A stretch of 64,000 nucleotides of DNA, from positions 1-64,000 of the forward strand of contig NZ_SMKW01000038.1 of NCBI RefSeq assembly GCF_004348985.1, read 5' to 3'. Below, piece after piece: positions 25,375 through 33,679 of this stretch. The DNA comes from Saccharopolyspora elongata. GTDB taxonomy: Bacteria; Actinomycetota; Actinomycetes; Mycobacteriales; Pseudonocardiaceae. Made by a program: the position numbers and the translations under genes. The notes under the pieces were generated by a model. That model did no database searches, had not been told where the DNA came from, and was given only the letters and a program-made list of their open reading frames with translations. The stretch's first letter is position 1. Each line of letters starts with the position of its first letter.

Positions 25375-25691
25375 CCCGGAAGAACCGGTTGGCGCTCGGC
25401 CGGAACATCGCCACCAGCGCGCCGGCCACGGCGATCACGTGCAGCGCACGGACCAGGACGAAGGCGAGCTGCCAGGCGTCCGAGGGTGGGGCGATCCCGC
25501 CGCCGGTCAGCGCCGAGGCGAGCGGCGGCCCGACCATGCTCAGCATCCCGATGCCGCCGAGCAGCACGGCCAGCACGCAGTGGGCCGGACGGCGCCTGGA
25601 CGACGTGGATCAGCGTTTCGAGGACGCCGGCGCCCACGGCGATCAGCCAGAGCAGGATCGAGTTCCGCACGGCGGCGGGTTGTTCGCGCAC
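25361..25691 (-). pseudogene. Small membrane protein gene with frameshift
   Basis: Two minus-strand frames join into one plausible four-helix membrane protein of about 110 residues. The first reads VREQPAAVRNSILLWLIAVG then GVLETLIHVVQAP. The second, starting near 25590, reads AHCVLAVLLGGIGMLSMVGP through to ALVAMFRPSANRFFRAIPA. The change of frame is in a GC-rich stretch around 25580-25595. GTG at 25691 has GGAAGGGG upstream. Either a true mutation or a one-base sequencing error; the contig's adapter contamination makes the second quite possible. Function unknown. Confidence 0.62.
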
Positions 25692-26112
25692 GGTCGGCCC
25701 CTTCCGAGAGGTGATCACCTCGGAGTGTGCTGCGTGGATCGCCGCAGCTCATCGGACGTTCTCCCGGAGATGTCCTCTAGTGGGGCCGACCCGCCACTAC
25801 GTCTTTCTAGGCATATCTAGATCAGTTGCTAGAGAGCTGTATAAAGGTCGATGGCGTCGCTGATCCGGGTCGGATCGGGGTGACCTGAGACACATGTCGA
25901 CATGTGTGTAACGGGAAGCCGTCGGGCGTCGATATGCAGGATGACCCCGCGGTGCTGTCGGACCCCCGACCTGGCAGCATCGCGGGGCTTTCCAATTCCG
26001 GCACTCCGCCGGTATCGGGCATCTCGCCCACCCCACCACCTGAAACCAGCCGAACCCGGCGTTATTCCCGGGTCCCCCGGTGAACCGTCGTCGCGCGCGA
26101 AGGGAGTCGCGA
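25692..26112. promoter_or_regulatory. Gene-free region with palindromes and promoter-like motif
   Basis: 421 bases without a supported gene. It contains TCTAG-GCATA-TCTAGA (25806-25821), a stretch ATCAGTTGCTAGAGAGCTG then TATAAAG (25820-25846) similar to the ATPase promoter, and the perfect 18-base palindrome ACACATGTCGACATGTGT (25890-25907), an operator-like site. An ATG at 25851 opens only a 10-codon frame. Confidence 0.55.
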
Positions 26113-26199
26113 ATGGAAGCCGTCATCGTCCTGGTCGGCGCCCTGGTCCCCACCTTGGCGGCCACGGCCTTCTACGTCCGCGATCGCAACCGCCTCTGA
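26113..26199 (+). CDS. Very small membrane peptide
   Basis: A 28-codon frame: MEAVIVLVGALVPTLAATAF followed by YVRDRNRL, one transmembrane helix with a basic C-terminal end. GGGAG lies 7 bases before the ATG and codon use is typical for the genome. Small single-helix proteins are common but poorly annotated. Function unknown; could be a regulator of a membrane enzyme. Confidence 0.5.
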   Translation: MEAVIVLVGALVPTLAATAFYVRDRNRL

Positions 26200-26245
26200 C
26201 AGTGGCCGGGCGGGTTGGTCCAATCCGCCCACTCCGCGCGACCGT

Positions 26246-26677
26246 GTGCTGTTGACTGCGGGCGTGAGTGCTGATCAGCAGCGCGCTCCCGAGCGCAGGT
26301 CCGGGAAAGGCGCAGGCCTGCTCGCAGCTGCGATTCTCGTGCCGCTCATGACGGCGGCCGAGTACTTCGTCGTCGGCGCGGCGTGGGCCGCCTGCCTCAC
26401 CGACACCGAGCGCTACGGGGCCGCGCTGATGCTGTCGGTGCCGGTGCTGTTCGTGCTCAACATCGTCGTGTTCGGGGTGACCTTCCCGCTGATCTGCTCC
26501 GCCGCGCGCCGGCTCCGGCACCCGCGGACGGCGGCCGTCGCCGGTATCGCGCTGGTCGTCGCGGTGGCGTTCTACGTGGAGGTCGGGGCGGTGTACTACT
26601 ACTGGGCCGAGCCGGCCCAGCTCGGCGAGTGCGCCGACCACGTCCAGCTGTGGTGGCCCTCCTGGACCCGGGGCTGA
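26246..26677 (+). CDS. Small multi-helix membrane protein of unknown function
   Basis: A 143-aa protein with three clear hydrophobic helices (residues about 25-45, 58-82 and 95-118) and a short C-terminal tail with Cys and several Trp. No family was recognised. Start uncertain: GTG at 26246 or GTG at 26264, neither with a ribosome site. The 5' end (GTG-TGTTGACTGCGG-type stretch through codons for SADQQ) is nearly the same as the 5' end of the thioredoxin-NHL gene 650 bases downstream, a local duplication. Confidence 0.68.
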   Translation: MLLTAGVSADQQRAPERRSGKGAGLLAAAILVPLMTAAEYFVVGAAWAACLTDTERYGAALMLSVPVLFVLNIVVFGVTFPLICSAARRLRHPRTAAVAGIALVVAVAFYVEVGAVYYYWAEPAQLGECADHVQLWWPSWTRG

Positions 26678-26902
26678 CCGGTCTCCGCCCGGGCTGAGAT
26701 GTGCGCGTCAGGTGACCAGAGTCGCGAGGGTTTCCCGCAGTACCGCGGCCGTGCCATCGAGCTCGCTTCGCGCGCGCTCGCGCCAGTCCGCAGCTATTCG
26801 GAACGTGGAAGCAGCACTGCCCGAAGGAGTGCAAGACGCAGTCGATTCGGAACCGTGACGATCGACTCGGGAGAGCCACCCGTCGGAACACCGCGCGGCG
26901 GT

Positions 26903-28774
26903 GTGTTGTTGACTGCGGACGTGAGTGCTGAGCAGCAGAAACGCCGTGCCCGTGTCCGCGCCCCCGAGCTGATCGGCCGCCAGTGGCTGAACACCGGCGG
27001 CGAGGACCTCAAGCTTGCCGACTTCCGCGGCAAGGTCCTCGTCCTGGACTTCTGGACGTTCTGCTGCATCAACTGCTTGCACGTGCTCGACGAGCTGCGA
27101 CCCTTGGAGGCCGAGTTCGCCGAGGAGGTCGTCACCGTCGGCGTGCACTCGCCGAAGTTCGAGCACGAGGCCGATCCGGATGCGCTGGTCGCCGCCGTCG
27201 AGCGCTACGCCGTGCACCACCCGGTGCTCGACGACCCGGAGCTGACCACCTGGCAGAACTACGCGGTCAAGGCCTGGCCGACGCTGGTCGTCGTCGACCC
27301 CGAGGGCTACGTCGTGCACGTCGCCGCTGGTGAGGGGCACGTCGAGGCCCTGCGCAGCGTGATCACCGAGATCATCGCCGAGCACGAGGCCAAGGGCACG
27401 CTGCACCGGGGGAACGGCCCTTACGTGCCGCCGGAGGCGCCCGAGACCACGCTCCGCTTCCCCGGCAAGGTCATCGCCCTGCCGAGCGGGAACCTGCTGG
27501 TGTCGGACTCCGCGAACCACTCGCTGGTCGAGTTCGCCGCCGACGGCGAGACCGTGGTGCGCCGCATCGGCGCTGGTCGGCGCGGTCGCGCGGACGGCGC
27601 TGCCGCCGAGTTCTCCGAACCCGCCGGTCTCGCGCTTCTGCCGCAACACGTCGCCGAGCGGGTCGGCTACGACGTCGTGGTCGCCGACACCGTCAACCAC
27701 CTGCTGCGCGGCGTCCGGCTCGCGGACGGCGAGGTCACCACCCTGGCCGGGACCGGCGAGCAGTGGCGCGACGGCGCCGACGGCGGATCCGCCCTGGAGA
27801 CGCCGCTGACCAGCCCCTGGGACGTCGCCTGGTGGGAACCGGCCGGCGGCGTGGTGATCGCGATGGCGGGCAACCACACGCTCGGCCTGTTCGACCCGGT
27901 CCCGGGCCAGCTCCGGCGGTTCGCCGGGACGACGGTCGAGGGCCTCCGCGACGGCGCGGCCGACGAGGCGTTCTTCGCGCAGCCGTCCGGGCTGGCCGAC
28001 GGCGGCGATCGGCTCTGGCTGGCCGACTCCGAGACCTCCGCGCTGCGCTGGGTCGAGGCCACGGGCGATGGTTTCGAGGTGCGCACGGCCGTCGGCACCG
28101 GGCTGTTCGACTTCGGCCACGCCGACGGCCCCGCCGAGAAGGCGCTGCTCCAGCACCCGCTCGGCGTCGCGGTCCTGCCCGACGGCTCGGTCGCGGTCTG
28201 CGACACCTACAACGGCGCCGTCCGACGCTACGAGCCGGCGACCGGCGAGGTGTCGACGCTGGCCACCGACGTCGCGGAGCCCTCCGGCGCGGCCGTGGTG
28301 GACGGGGAGCTCGTCGTGGTCGCCTCCGCCGCGCACCGGCTCGAGCGGCCGGTCCCGCCGGGCGTCGCGGCGCGCCTCGTCGAGGGGGCGTCGCAGCAGG
28401 TCAAGCGGCCGGCCACGGAAATCGGCAGCGGCGCGGTCGAGCTCGCCGTGGTGTTCACGCCGCCGCCGGGCACCAAGCTGGACGAGCGCTACGGGCCGTC
28501 GACCCGGCTGGAGATCACCTCGTCGCCGGCGGAACTGCTGGTCGAAGGCGCCGGCGTGGGCACCGATCTGACGCGTCGCCTGGTGCTGGCCGAGGGCATC
28601 GAGCAGGGCGTGCTGCACGTGGTGGCGCAGGCCGCCAGCTGCGACGACGACCCGTCGGTCGAGCACCCGGCCTGCCGCCTGACCAGGCAGGACTGGGGCG
28701 TGCCGATCAAGATCGCGGTAGCCGGGCCGAAGCGGTTGCCGCTGGTGATGGGCGGCCTTGACGCCGAGGCGTGA
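26903..28774 (+). CDS. Thioredoxin-fold/NHL-repeat protein (NHLRC2-like)
   Basis: A 623-aa protein. The N-terminal thioredoxin-like domain has the redox motif WTFCCINCLHVLDEL (CCINC), then VTVGVHSPKFEHE and the cis-Pro region KAWPTLVVVDP. The NHL beta-propeller spans about residues 165-500 with repeated strands such as LLVSDSANHSLVEF, VVVADTVNHLLRGV and LWLADSETSALRWV. A C-terminal beta-sandwich follows. This is the layout of bacterial NHLRC2 homologues, proposed to act in redox protection. Start is GTG at 26903 or 26921; the frame upstream to 26699 lacks conserved sequence. Confidence 0.88.
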   Translation: MLLTADVSAEQQKRRARVRAPELIGRQWLNTGGEDLKLADFRGKVLVLDFWTFCCINCLHVLDELRPLEAEFAEEVVTVGVHSPKFEHEADPDALVAAVERYAVHHPVLDDPELTTWQNYAVKAWPTLVVVDPEGYVVHVAAGEGHVEALRSVITEIIAEHEAKGTLHRGNGPYVPPEAPETTLRFPGKVIALPSGNLLVSDSANHSLVEFAADGETVVRRIGAGRRGRADGAAAEFSEPAGLALLPQHVAERVGYDVVVADTVNHLLRGVRLADGEVTTLAGTGEQWRDGADGGSALETPLTSPWDVAWWEPAGGVVIAMAGNHTLGLFDPVPGQLRRFAGTTVEGLRDGAADEAFFAQPSGLADGGDRLWLADSETSALRWVEATGDGFEVRTAVGTGLFDFGHADGPAEKALLQHPLGVAVLPDGSVAVCDTYNGAVRRYEPATGEVSTLATDVAEPSGAAVVDGELVVVASAAHRLERPVPPGVAARLVEGASQQVKRPATEIGSGAVELAVVFTPPPGTKLDERYGPSTRLEITSSPAELLVEGAGVGTDLTRRLVLAEGIEQGVLHVVAQAASCDDDPSVEHPACRLTRQDWGVPIKIAVAGPKRLPLVMGGLDAEA

Positions 28775-28865
28775 TCTCGCGGCCCCGGTGGGCCACCGCA
28801 CCGGGTGTTGACAGGGGCCGCCGGGCACGGCGCGTGCTCGCATTTCCGCAGGTAGATGCTCGTGC

Positions 28866-28897
28866 GCGGTTTGGAGCGCTATGGCACTCCAAACCGC
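28866..28897. terminator. Hairpin after the thioredoxin-NHL gene
   Basis: Perfect 11-bp arms (GCGGTTTGGAG and complement) with a 10-base loop, 92 bases past the stop. Its complement contains CATAGCGCTCCAA, also found just after the stop of the amino-acid binding protein gene (33605). Confidence 0.65.
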
Positions 28898-29013
28898 TCA
28901 CGAGTACTTGACCAGCGGAAACCGTTGGTGGCACCGGTGGATCCGCCGTGGCGGGGCGGGAAAGCTGTGCCCTGGCCGGTTGGTCGCCCGGCGGCGGCAA
29001 GTAAACTTTTCGG

Positions 29014-29334
29014 GTGACCGATGCCAAGCTCGAAATCCAGATGCTGCACGACCGGGTCATGGTGCGCATCTCCCCGGAATCCGGTGAACGCCGCAGCAGC
29101 GGCGGCATCGTGATTCCGGCGACCGCCCAGGTGGCCAAGCGGCTGCTGTGGGGCGAGGTCTTCGGCGTGGGCAGTCACGTGCGCACGGTGAAGGTCGGCG
29201 ACCAGGTGTTGTTCAACCCCGACGAGCAGTTCGAGGTCGAGGTCCAGGGCCAGGCCTACCTCGTGATGCGGGAGCGGGACCTGCACGCCGTGGCCAGCGA
29301 ACGCACCGAACAGGGCACCGGGCTGTACCTGTAG
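29014..29334 (+). CDS. GroES-family (Cpn10-like) protein
   Basis: A 106-aa protein with the Cpn10 fold pattern: MLHDRVMVRISPESGERRSSGGIVIP at the start, a mobile-loop-like segment, then GEVFGVGSHVRTVKVGDQVLFNP and YLVMRERDLHAVAS. It differs from the main GroES in lacking the usual KPL start and GTK-type signature, and no groEL is adjacent, so it is a GroES paralogue rather than the housekeeping co-chaperonin. GTG at 29014. Separate promoter likely. Confidence 0.82.
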   Translation: MTDAKLEIQMLHDRVMVRISPESGERRSSGGIVIPATAQVAKRLLWGEVFGVGSHVRTVKVGDQVLFNPDEQFEVEVQGQAYLVMRERDLHAVASERTEQGTGLYL

Positions 29335-29415
29335 TCGACGCGGCCTTCCCTCGCGGAGCCGGCCGCCGATATCGTCACGCGCCCCACCGCACGACCGACA
29401 CGAGAAGGGGAAGCG

Positions 29416-31485
29416 GTGCCGGAAAACCACGATCATCGAAGCGGTGCCGAGCCGTCGACCGAACGGATGCGCACCGACCCGGAACGTTCCGGCGAGGCCC
29501 AGCCGGAGACGAGCGTCGAGCAGACCACCCGGATCCCACCGGTGCAGGCCGACTTCGACGAACGCACCCGCCCCAACCTGTCGGGCGCCGCGAAGCCGCA
29601 AGCCCAGCAGCCGGCACCGGAGTCCGACACCGAGCGGACCGCCCAGATCGCCGCGGTGCCCGGCGACTTCTCCACCTTCCGCATCGGCGAGACCCAGGCG
29701 ATCCCGCAGGTCGGCGCCCAGTCCGGCGGCTGGGCCGCCGCGACCCCGCCGCCGTCCGACGCCGATAAGAAGCGCCGCGGCCTGATCCGCGCCGGCATCG
29801 CCGCCGGCGCCGTGGTCGGCGCGCTGGTGCTGCTCTACGTCGGCGACCTAGTCCTCACCAGCGGCCAGGTGCCGCGCGGCACGGTGGTGGCCGGCGTCGA
29901 CATCGGCGGCCTGGACGAGACCGCCGCCGAGACGGAGCTCCGCGAGAAGCTCGGGCCGGGCCTCGACGAGCCCGTCGAGCTGCGGGTCGGCGACCGCACC
30001 GCCACGATCAACCCGGAGCAGGCCGGGCTGCAGATGGACTGGGCGGCGACCGTCCAGCAGGCGGGCAGCCAGCCGCTGAACCCGTTCACCCGGATCGCCT
30101 CGCTGTTCACCACGCGCGAGGTCGCCCCGGTCAGCCACGGCGACCGCGAGCAGCTGGTCCAGGCGCTGGAGCAGGTCCGGCCGCAGCTGGACCGGGCCCC
30201 GGCCGAAGGCGCCATCCGGTTCGAGGGCACCAAGCCGGTAGCCGTCGACCCGATCACCGGGCAGACCATCGACGTGCAGCGGGCCACCGACGAGGTGCTC
30301 ACCCACTGGGCGGAAGACGTCGCCGTGCAGGTGCCCTTCACCGAGCAGCCGGTCAGCACGACCAGCGAGGGCGTGCAGCGGGCGCTGCGCGAGGTGGCGC
30401 AGCCCGCGGTGTCCGCGCCGGTGACCGTGCGCGGCCAAGGCAAGGACGCGACCCTGGCGCCCGCGGCGATCGCGGCGGCGCTGCGGTTCGAGTCGGACGG
30501 CGCCGGCGGGCTGAAGTCCCACGTGGACCTGCCGGCCGCGATCGCCAGCGTCGAACCGCAGCTGGCCGACACGATCAAGCCCGGCAAGGACGCCGAGATC
30601 GTCCTGGAAGGCGGCGCGCCGGTGGTCCGGCCGTCCACCGACGGCATCGGCGTCGACTGGAACAAGAGCTTCGAGCGGATCGACGAGGTGCTCCGCAGGC
30701 CGCAGGACCGCGCGGTGCAGGCTATCTACGTGCACGAACCCGCCAAGTTCACCACCGAGCAGGCCAACCAGATGGGCATCCGCGAGGTGGTCGGCGAGTT
30801 CACCACCAACGGGTTCGAGGCCGCGTCCGGGGTGAACATCCGGCGGACCGCCGAGCAGGTCAACGGCGCGATCATCAAGCCGGGCGAGGTCTTCAGCCTC
30901 AACGGGCACACCGGGCCGCGCGGGATTCCGCAGGGCTACGTCGAGTCCGGGATCATCGAGAACGGCCGCCCGGGCCGCGCTGTCGGCGGCGGCATCTCGC
31001 AGTTCGCCACGACGCTGTACAACGCCTCGTACTTCGCCGGCATGCAGAACGTCGAGCACAAGGCGCACAGCTACTACATCAGCCGCTACCCGGCGGGCCG
31101 CGAGGCCACCGTGTTCCAGAGCCCCAGCGGCGCGAGCATCATCGACGTCAAGTTCAAGAACGTCGCCAAGAGCGGGATCATGATCACCACCCGCTGGACT
31201 CCGTCGTCGATCACGGTGACGCTGTGGGGCACCAAGCAGTTCGACGTGTCCTCGCAGACCGGCGAGCGGACCAACCCCACGCAGCCGCAGGAGAAGGTCG
31301 TGCCGCCGGGCGAGCCGTGCAGCCCGAGCAAGGGCACGCCGGGCTTCTCGGTGAACGACACCCGGACCATCAAGGACGTGACCACCGGCCAGGTGCGCAC
31401 CGAGACCCAGCACACCGTCTACAACCCGCAGCCGATCATCCACTGCGGCGCGCCGCCGGGCGGACCGCCCGCCCCGCCGCGCTGA
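29416..31485 (+). CDS. VanW-family cell-wall protein with YoaR-like domains
   Basis: A 689-aa envelope protein. A charged, Pro/Thr-rich cytoplasmic part of about 120 residues precedes one transmembrane helix (about 124-145). Outside are YoaR-type peptidoglycan-binding modules (VAGVDIGGLDETAAETEL; residues about 155-450), then the VanW domain with IKPGEVFSLNGHTGPR, GYVESGIIENGR, GGGISQFATTLYNASYFAG and EVKF-like strands to about 605. A Pro-rich tail follows. VanW occurs in vancomycin-resistance clusters of unknown mechanism, but here nothing else suggests resistance. GTG at 29416. Confidence 0.88.
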   Translation: MPENHDHRSGAEPSTERMRTDPERSGEAQPETSVEQTTRIPPVQADFDERTRPNLSGAAKPQAQQPAPESDTERTAQIAAVPGDFSTFRIGETQAIPQVGAQSGGWAAATPPPSDADKKRRGLIRAGIAAGAVVGALVLLYVGDLVLTSGQVPRGTVVAGVDIGGLDETAAETELREKLGPGLDEPVELRVGDRTATINPEQAGLQMDWAATVQQAGSQPLNPFTRIASLFTTREVAPVSHGDREQLVQALEQVRPQLDRAPAEGAIRFEGTKPVAVDPITGQTIDVQRATDEVLTHWAEDVAVQVPFTEQPVSTTSEGVQRALREVAQPAVSAPVTVRGQGKDATLAPAAIAAALRFESDGAGGLKSHVDLPAAIASVEPQLADTIKPGKDAEIVLEGGAPVVRPSTDGIGVDWNKSFERIDEVLRRPQDRAVQAIYVHEPAKFTTEQANQMGIREVVGEFTTNGFEAASGVNIRRTAEQVNGAIIKPGEVFSLNGHTGPRGIPQGYVESGIIENGRPGRAVGGGISQFATTLYNASYFAGMQNVEHKAHSYYISRYPAGREATVFQSPSGASIIDVKFKNVAKSGIMITTRWTPSSITVTLWGTKQFDVSSQTGERTNPTQPQEKVVPPGEPCSPSKGTPGFSVNDTRTIKDVTTGQVRTETQHTVYNPQPIIHCGAPPGGPPAPPR

Positions 31486-31500
31486 CGGCGAGTCGCCGAT

Positions 31501-31534
31501 GAGCGGTCGTCCCGGTCTCCCGGGGCGACCGCTC
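31501..31534. terminator. Bidirectional hairpin terminator
   Basis: GAGCGGTCG and complement with further paired GC in the middle (CCC/GGG), between the convergent VanW and EEP-family genes, 15 bases after one stop and 8 before the other. Confidence 0.75.
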
Positions 31535-31541
31535 TCGCGTT

Positions 31542-32321
31542 TCAGCGGGTGGTCGCGACGAGCAGGCCGGGGTGGTCGGTGCCGTCGATCGGGATCGTTT
31601 CGGCGTGCTCCAACCGGAACACGTCCATCGCCAGCACGTGCTGCACGCTGCCGTCGTCCGTGCGGTACCAGCCGGCGGGCACGCAGCCCTGCACGTCGGG
31701 GTTGCCGCCGGCGACCAGGTTCAGGTCTCCGCCGATCACCGACTCGGCGCCGAGCGCGGTCGCGACGCCGGAGAGCTCCCGGCACTGCTCGGCCGCGACC
31801 TGGCCGTCGCTCGCGGACAGGTGCGTGGTGCACGCGGCGACCTTGGAGTACGGCACGCACAGCAGCACCCGCTGCTCGTTGCCGCCGTCCTGCGCGGCGT
31901 ACTGCCGCTCGACCGCCTCGCCCGCGGCCCCGAGATCGGGGTTGGTCAGGATGGCGACGCCGTAGTCGCCGCGCCCGTCCTTGCAGGCGAACGGGCTGCC
32001 GGTCGCCTTGTCACCGACCGGGGCGAACGCCCAGCGGTAGCCCGTTTCGTGCGTCATGCGGGTGATGTCCGGGGCGCAGACCTCGTTGATCGTCACCACG
32101 TCCGGTCGGCGCTGCTGGATCGCGGCGATCGCCGAGTCGACCGACTTGCCCTCCGCGTAGCAGTCGGCGAAGCCGCTGTTGCAGAGGTTGAGCTGGAGCA
32201 CGGTGAACGGCTGGGCCGCCGTGGTCTGCGCCTGGGCGACCGGGACGGCGACGGCGGCGAGCGCGGCCAATGCCGCTGCGATCCACAGCGCGGCCGATCG
32301 GCGCAGGCCGGCACGCTTCAT
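31542..32321 (-). CDS. Secreted endonuclease/exonuclease/phosphatase-family protein
   Basis: A 259-aa exported protein with a signal peptide (MKRAGLRRS, Ala/Leu/Val core, likely cleaved after AQA near residue 31). The mature part follows the EEP fold: VLQLNLCNSG (Asn ligand), VVTINEVCAPD (metal-binding Glu), CTTHLSASD, VIGGDLNLVAGG (Asp/Asn pair) and GTDHPGLLV (catalytic His). Family members are DNases, phosphodiesterases or sphingomyelinase-like enzymes; the substrate is undetermined. Six cysteines suggest disulphides outside the cell. Confidence 0.87.
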   Translation of the reverse strand: MKRAGLRRSAALWIAAALAALAAVAVPVAQAQTTAAQPFTVLQLNLCNSGFADCYAEGKSVDSAIAAIQQRRPDVVTINEVCAPDITRMTHETGYRWAFAPVGDKATGSPFACKDGRGDYGVAILTNPDLGAAGEAVERQYAAQDGGNEQRVLLCVPYSKVAACTTHLSASDGQVAAEQCRELSGVATALGAESVIGGDLNLVAGGNPDVQGCVPAGWYRTDDGSVQHVLAMDVFRLEHAETIPIDGTDHPGLLVATTR

Positions 32322-32776
32322 CGGGACCTCCTCAGGGCTCTAGGCGCCGCGGGCTCGGCACCCGTCGAAAGTCTGCTCACCAGCGAATATCCGCTCGACC
32401 GCCGGATGGGGTAGTGGCGACTTCTCGTCAAGTGCACCCGTCCGGACACATTGCGTGTACGAGCAGTGATCGTCCGCAGGCGCCTCGCGAGCGCGTTCCG
32501 GAGCCCGTCGAGCACTCCCTGTTGACCAGTGGCACACACCACATGAGACTGAGTGCCATTCGGCAGTAGCGGGCGACAACCCGCACGAACAGGGGAGGTT
32601 CGGCGGAAGATCTTTCGTCTTCGCCCCGGTCCGCTGGCAGGTTTCCGATCGCCGGCCGACCCGGGACCGGGCGCGGACCGAAAACTTGATGGCTTCGCAA
32701 CACTCGGCATTGGGATTACGCCCGAACGAGTGGCACCATTCGAACACTCGCGTTCTCACCTACTAGGAGTGACATC
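32322..32776. promoter_or_regulatory. Divergent intergenic region before the amino-acid importer
   Basis: 455 bases without a supported gene between the secreted EEP-family gene and the amino-acid importer. CGAGTG (32727-32732) and CACTCG (32745-32750) form an inverted repeat about 30 bases before the importer start and could be an operator. GGAG at 32766-32769 is the ribosome site. Nothing else was seen. Confidence 0.45.
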
Positions 32777-33592
32777 GTGGCGCGTCGCAGAACACTACGA
32801 GCGATGGCTCTGCTGCCCGCTCTGGCCCTGGCCACCGCTGTCGCGGCGGGCTGTGCCGAGTCCACCACCGGCGGTGGTGGCACGGCGGACGGCGGCGTGG
32901 AGGTGATCAAGCCGGGGATCCTGACGACCTGCACGCACATGGACTACAAGCCCTTCCAGTTCCACGAAGGGAACAAGATCGTCGGCTTCGACGTCGACCT
33001 GGTCGACGCGATCGCCAAGGACATGGGCCTGACGCAGGAGATCGTGGACACCCCGTTCGAGGGCATCCAGTCCGGTGAGGACCTCAACACGCGGCGCTGC
33101 GACGTGGCCGCCGCGGCCATGAGCATCACGCCCACCCGCGAGGAGAACTTCGACTTCTCCGACCCCTACTTCGAGGCAACTCAGGCGCTGCTGACCAAGA
33201 AGGGCTCGGGCATCCGCAGCCTCGCGGACCTGCGCGGCAAGAAGCTCGGCGTGCAGCTGTCCACCACCGGTGAGCAGTACGCGAACGACAACAAGGGCGC
33301 CAACGGGTACGAGGTCATCCAGTTCGAGGACCTGCCGCTTTCGGTGACCGCGGTGCAGACGGGCCAGGTCGAGGCGGCGATCAACGACAACAGCGTGCTC
33401 GCGGACTTCGTCAAGAACAACCCCGAGGTCGAGATCACCAACGAGTTCACCACTGGTGACCAGTACGGCATCGGCATGGCGACGGGCAACACGGCGCTGA
33501 AGGACCGGGTCAACGCCGCGCTGAAGAAGCTCAAGGAAAACGGCGAGTACGACAAGATCTACGAGAAGTGGTTCGGCAAGAAGCCGCAGTGA
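32777..33592 (+). CDS. Amino-acid ABC transporter, substrate-binding lipoprotein
   Basis: A 271-aa solute-binding protein (SBP_bac_3 type) for a polar amino acid. Lipoprotein signal with lipobox VAAGC near residue 27. Mature: ILTTCTHMDYKPFQF (ligand loop), VGFDVDLVDAIAKDMGL, AAAAMSITPTREENFDFSDPY, then the second lobe LADLRGKKLGVQLSTTGEQY and a C-terminal YDKIYEKWFG. GTG at 32777 behind GGAG. First gene of an operon with permease and ATPase; a hairpin after the stop probably lowers downstream expression relative to the binding protein. Confidence 0.92.
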   Translation: MARRRTLRAMALLPALALATAVAAGCAESTTGGGGTADGGVEVIKPGILTTCTHMDYKPFQFHEGNKIVGFDVDLVDAIAKDMGLTQEIVDTPFEGIQSGEDLNTRRCDVAAAAMSITPTREENFDFSDPYFEATQALLTKKGSGIRSLADLRGKKLGVQLSTTGEQYANDNKGANGYEVIQFEDLPLSVTAVQTGQVEAAINDNSVLADFVKNNPEVEITNEFTTGDQYGIGMATGNTALKDRVNAALKKLKENGEYDKIYEKWFGKKPQ

Positions 33593-33628
33593 TCGCCTGC
33601 GGGGCATAGCGCTCCAATGCCAACGGAC

Positions 33629-33658
33629 GGGGTCGGCGGGTGCTCCACCGCCGGCCCC
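33629..33658 (+). terminator. Attenuating hairpin inside the importer operon
   Basis: An 11-bp stem (GGGGTCGGCGG with CCGCCGGCCCC, one G-T pair) lies between binding-protein and permease genes. Such hairpins commonly protect or partly terminate the transcript so the binding protein is made in excess. Confidence 0.6.
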
Positions 33659-33679
33659 GAACACTGATCAGGAGACTTC

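Noticed and set aside
28880-28912. Possible CIRCE (HrcA) site before the GroES-like gene (CACTC ... GAGT).
   Set aside because: The spacer is 12 instead of 9 bases and outer bases do not match; the sequence is explained by the hairpin at 28866.
29416-31485. VanW gene as sign of glycopeptide resistance.
   Set aside because: No vanHAX or regulator nearby; VanW domains with YoaR modules are common in actinomycetes without resistance.
32340-32759. Minus-strand frame of 139 codons with many cysteines upstream of the importer.
   Set aside because: Codon use is not that of the genome and it overlaps the likely promoter of the importer.
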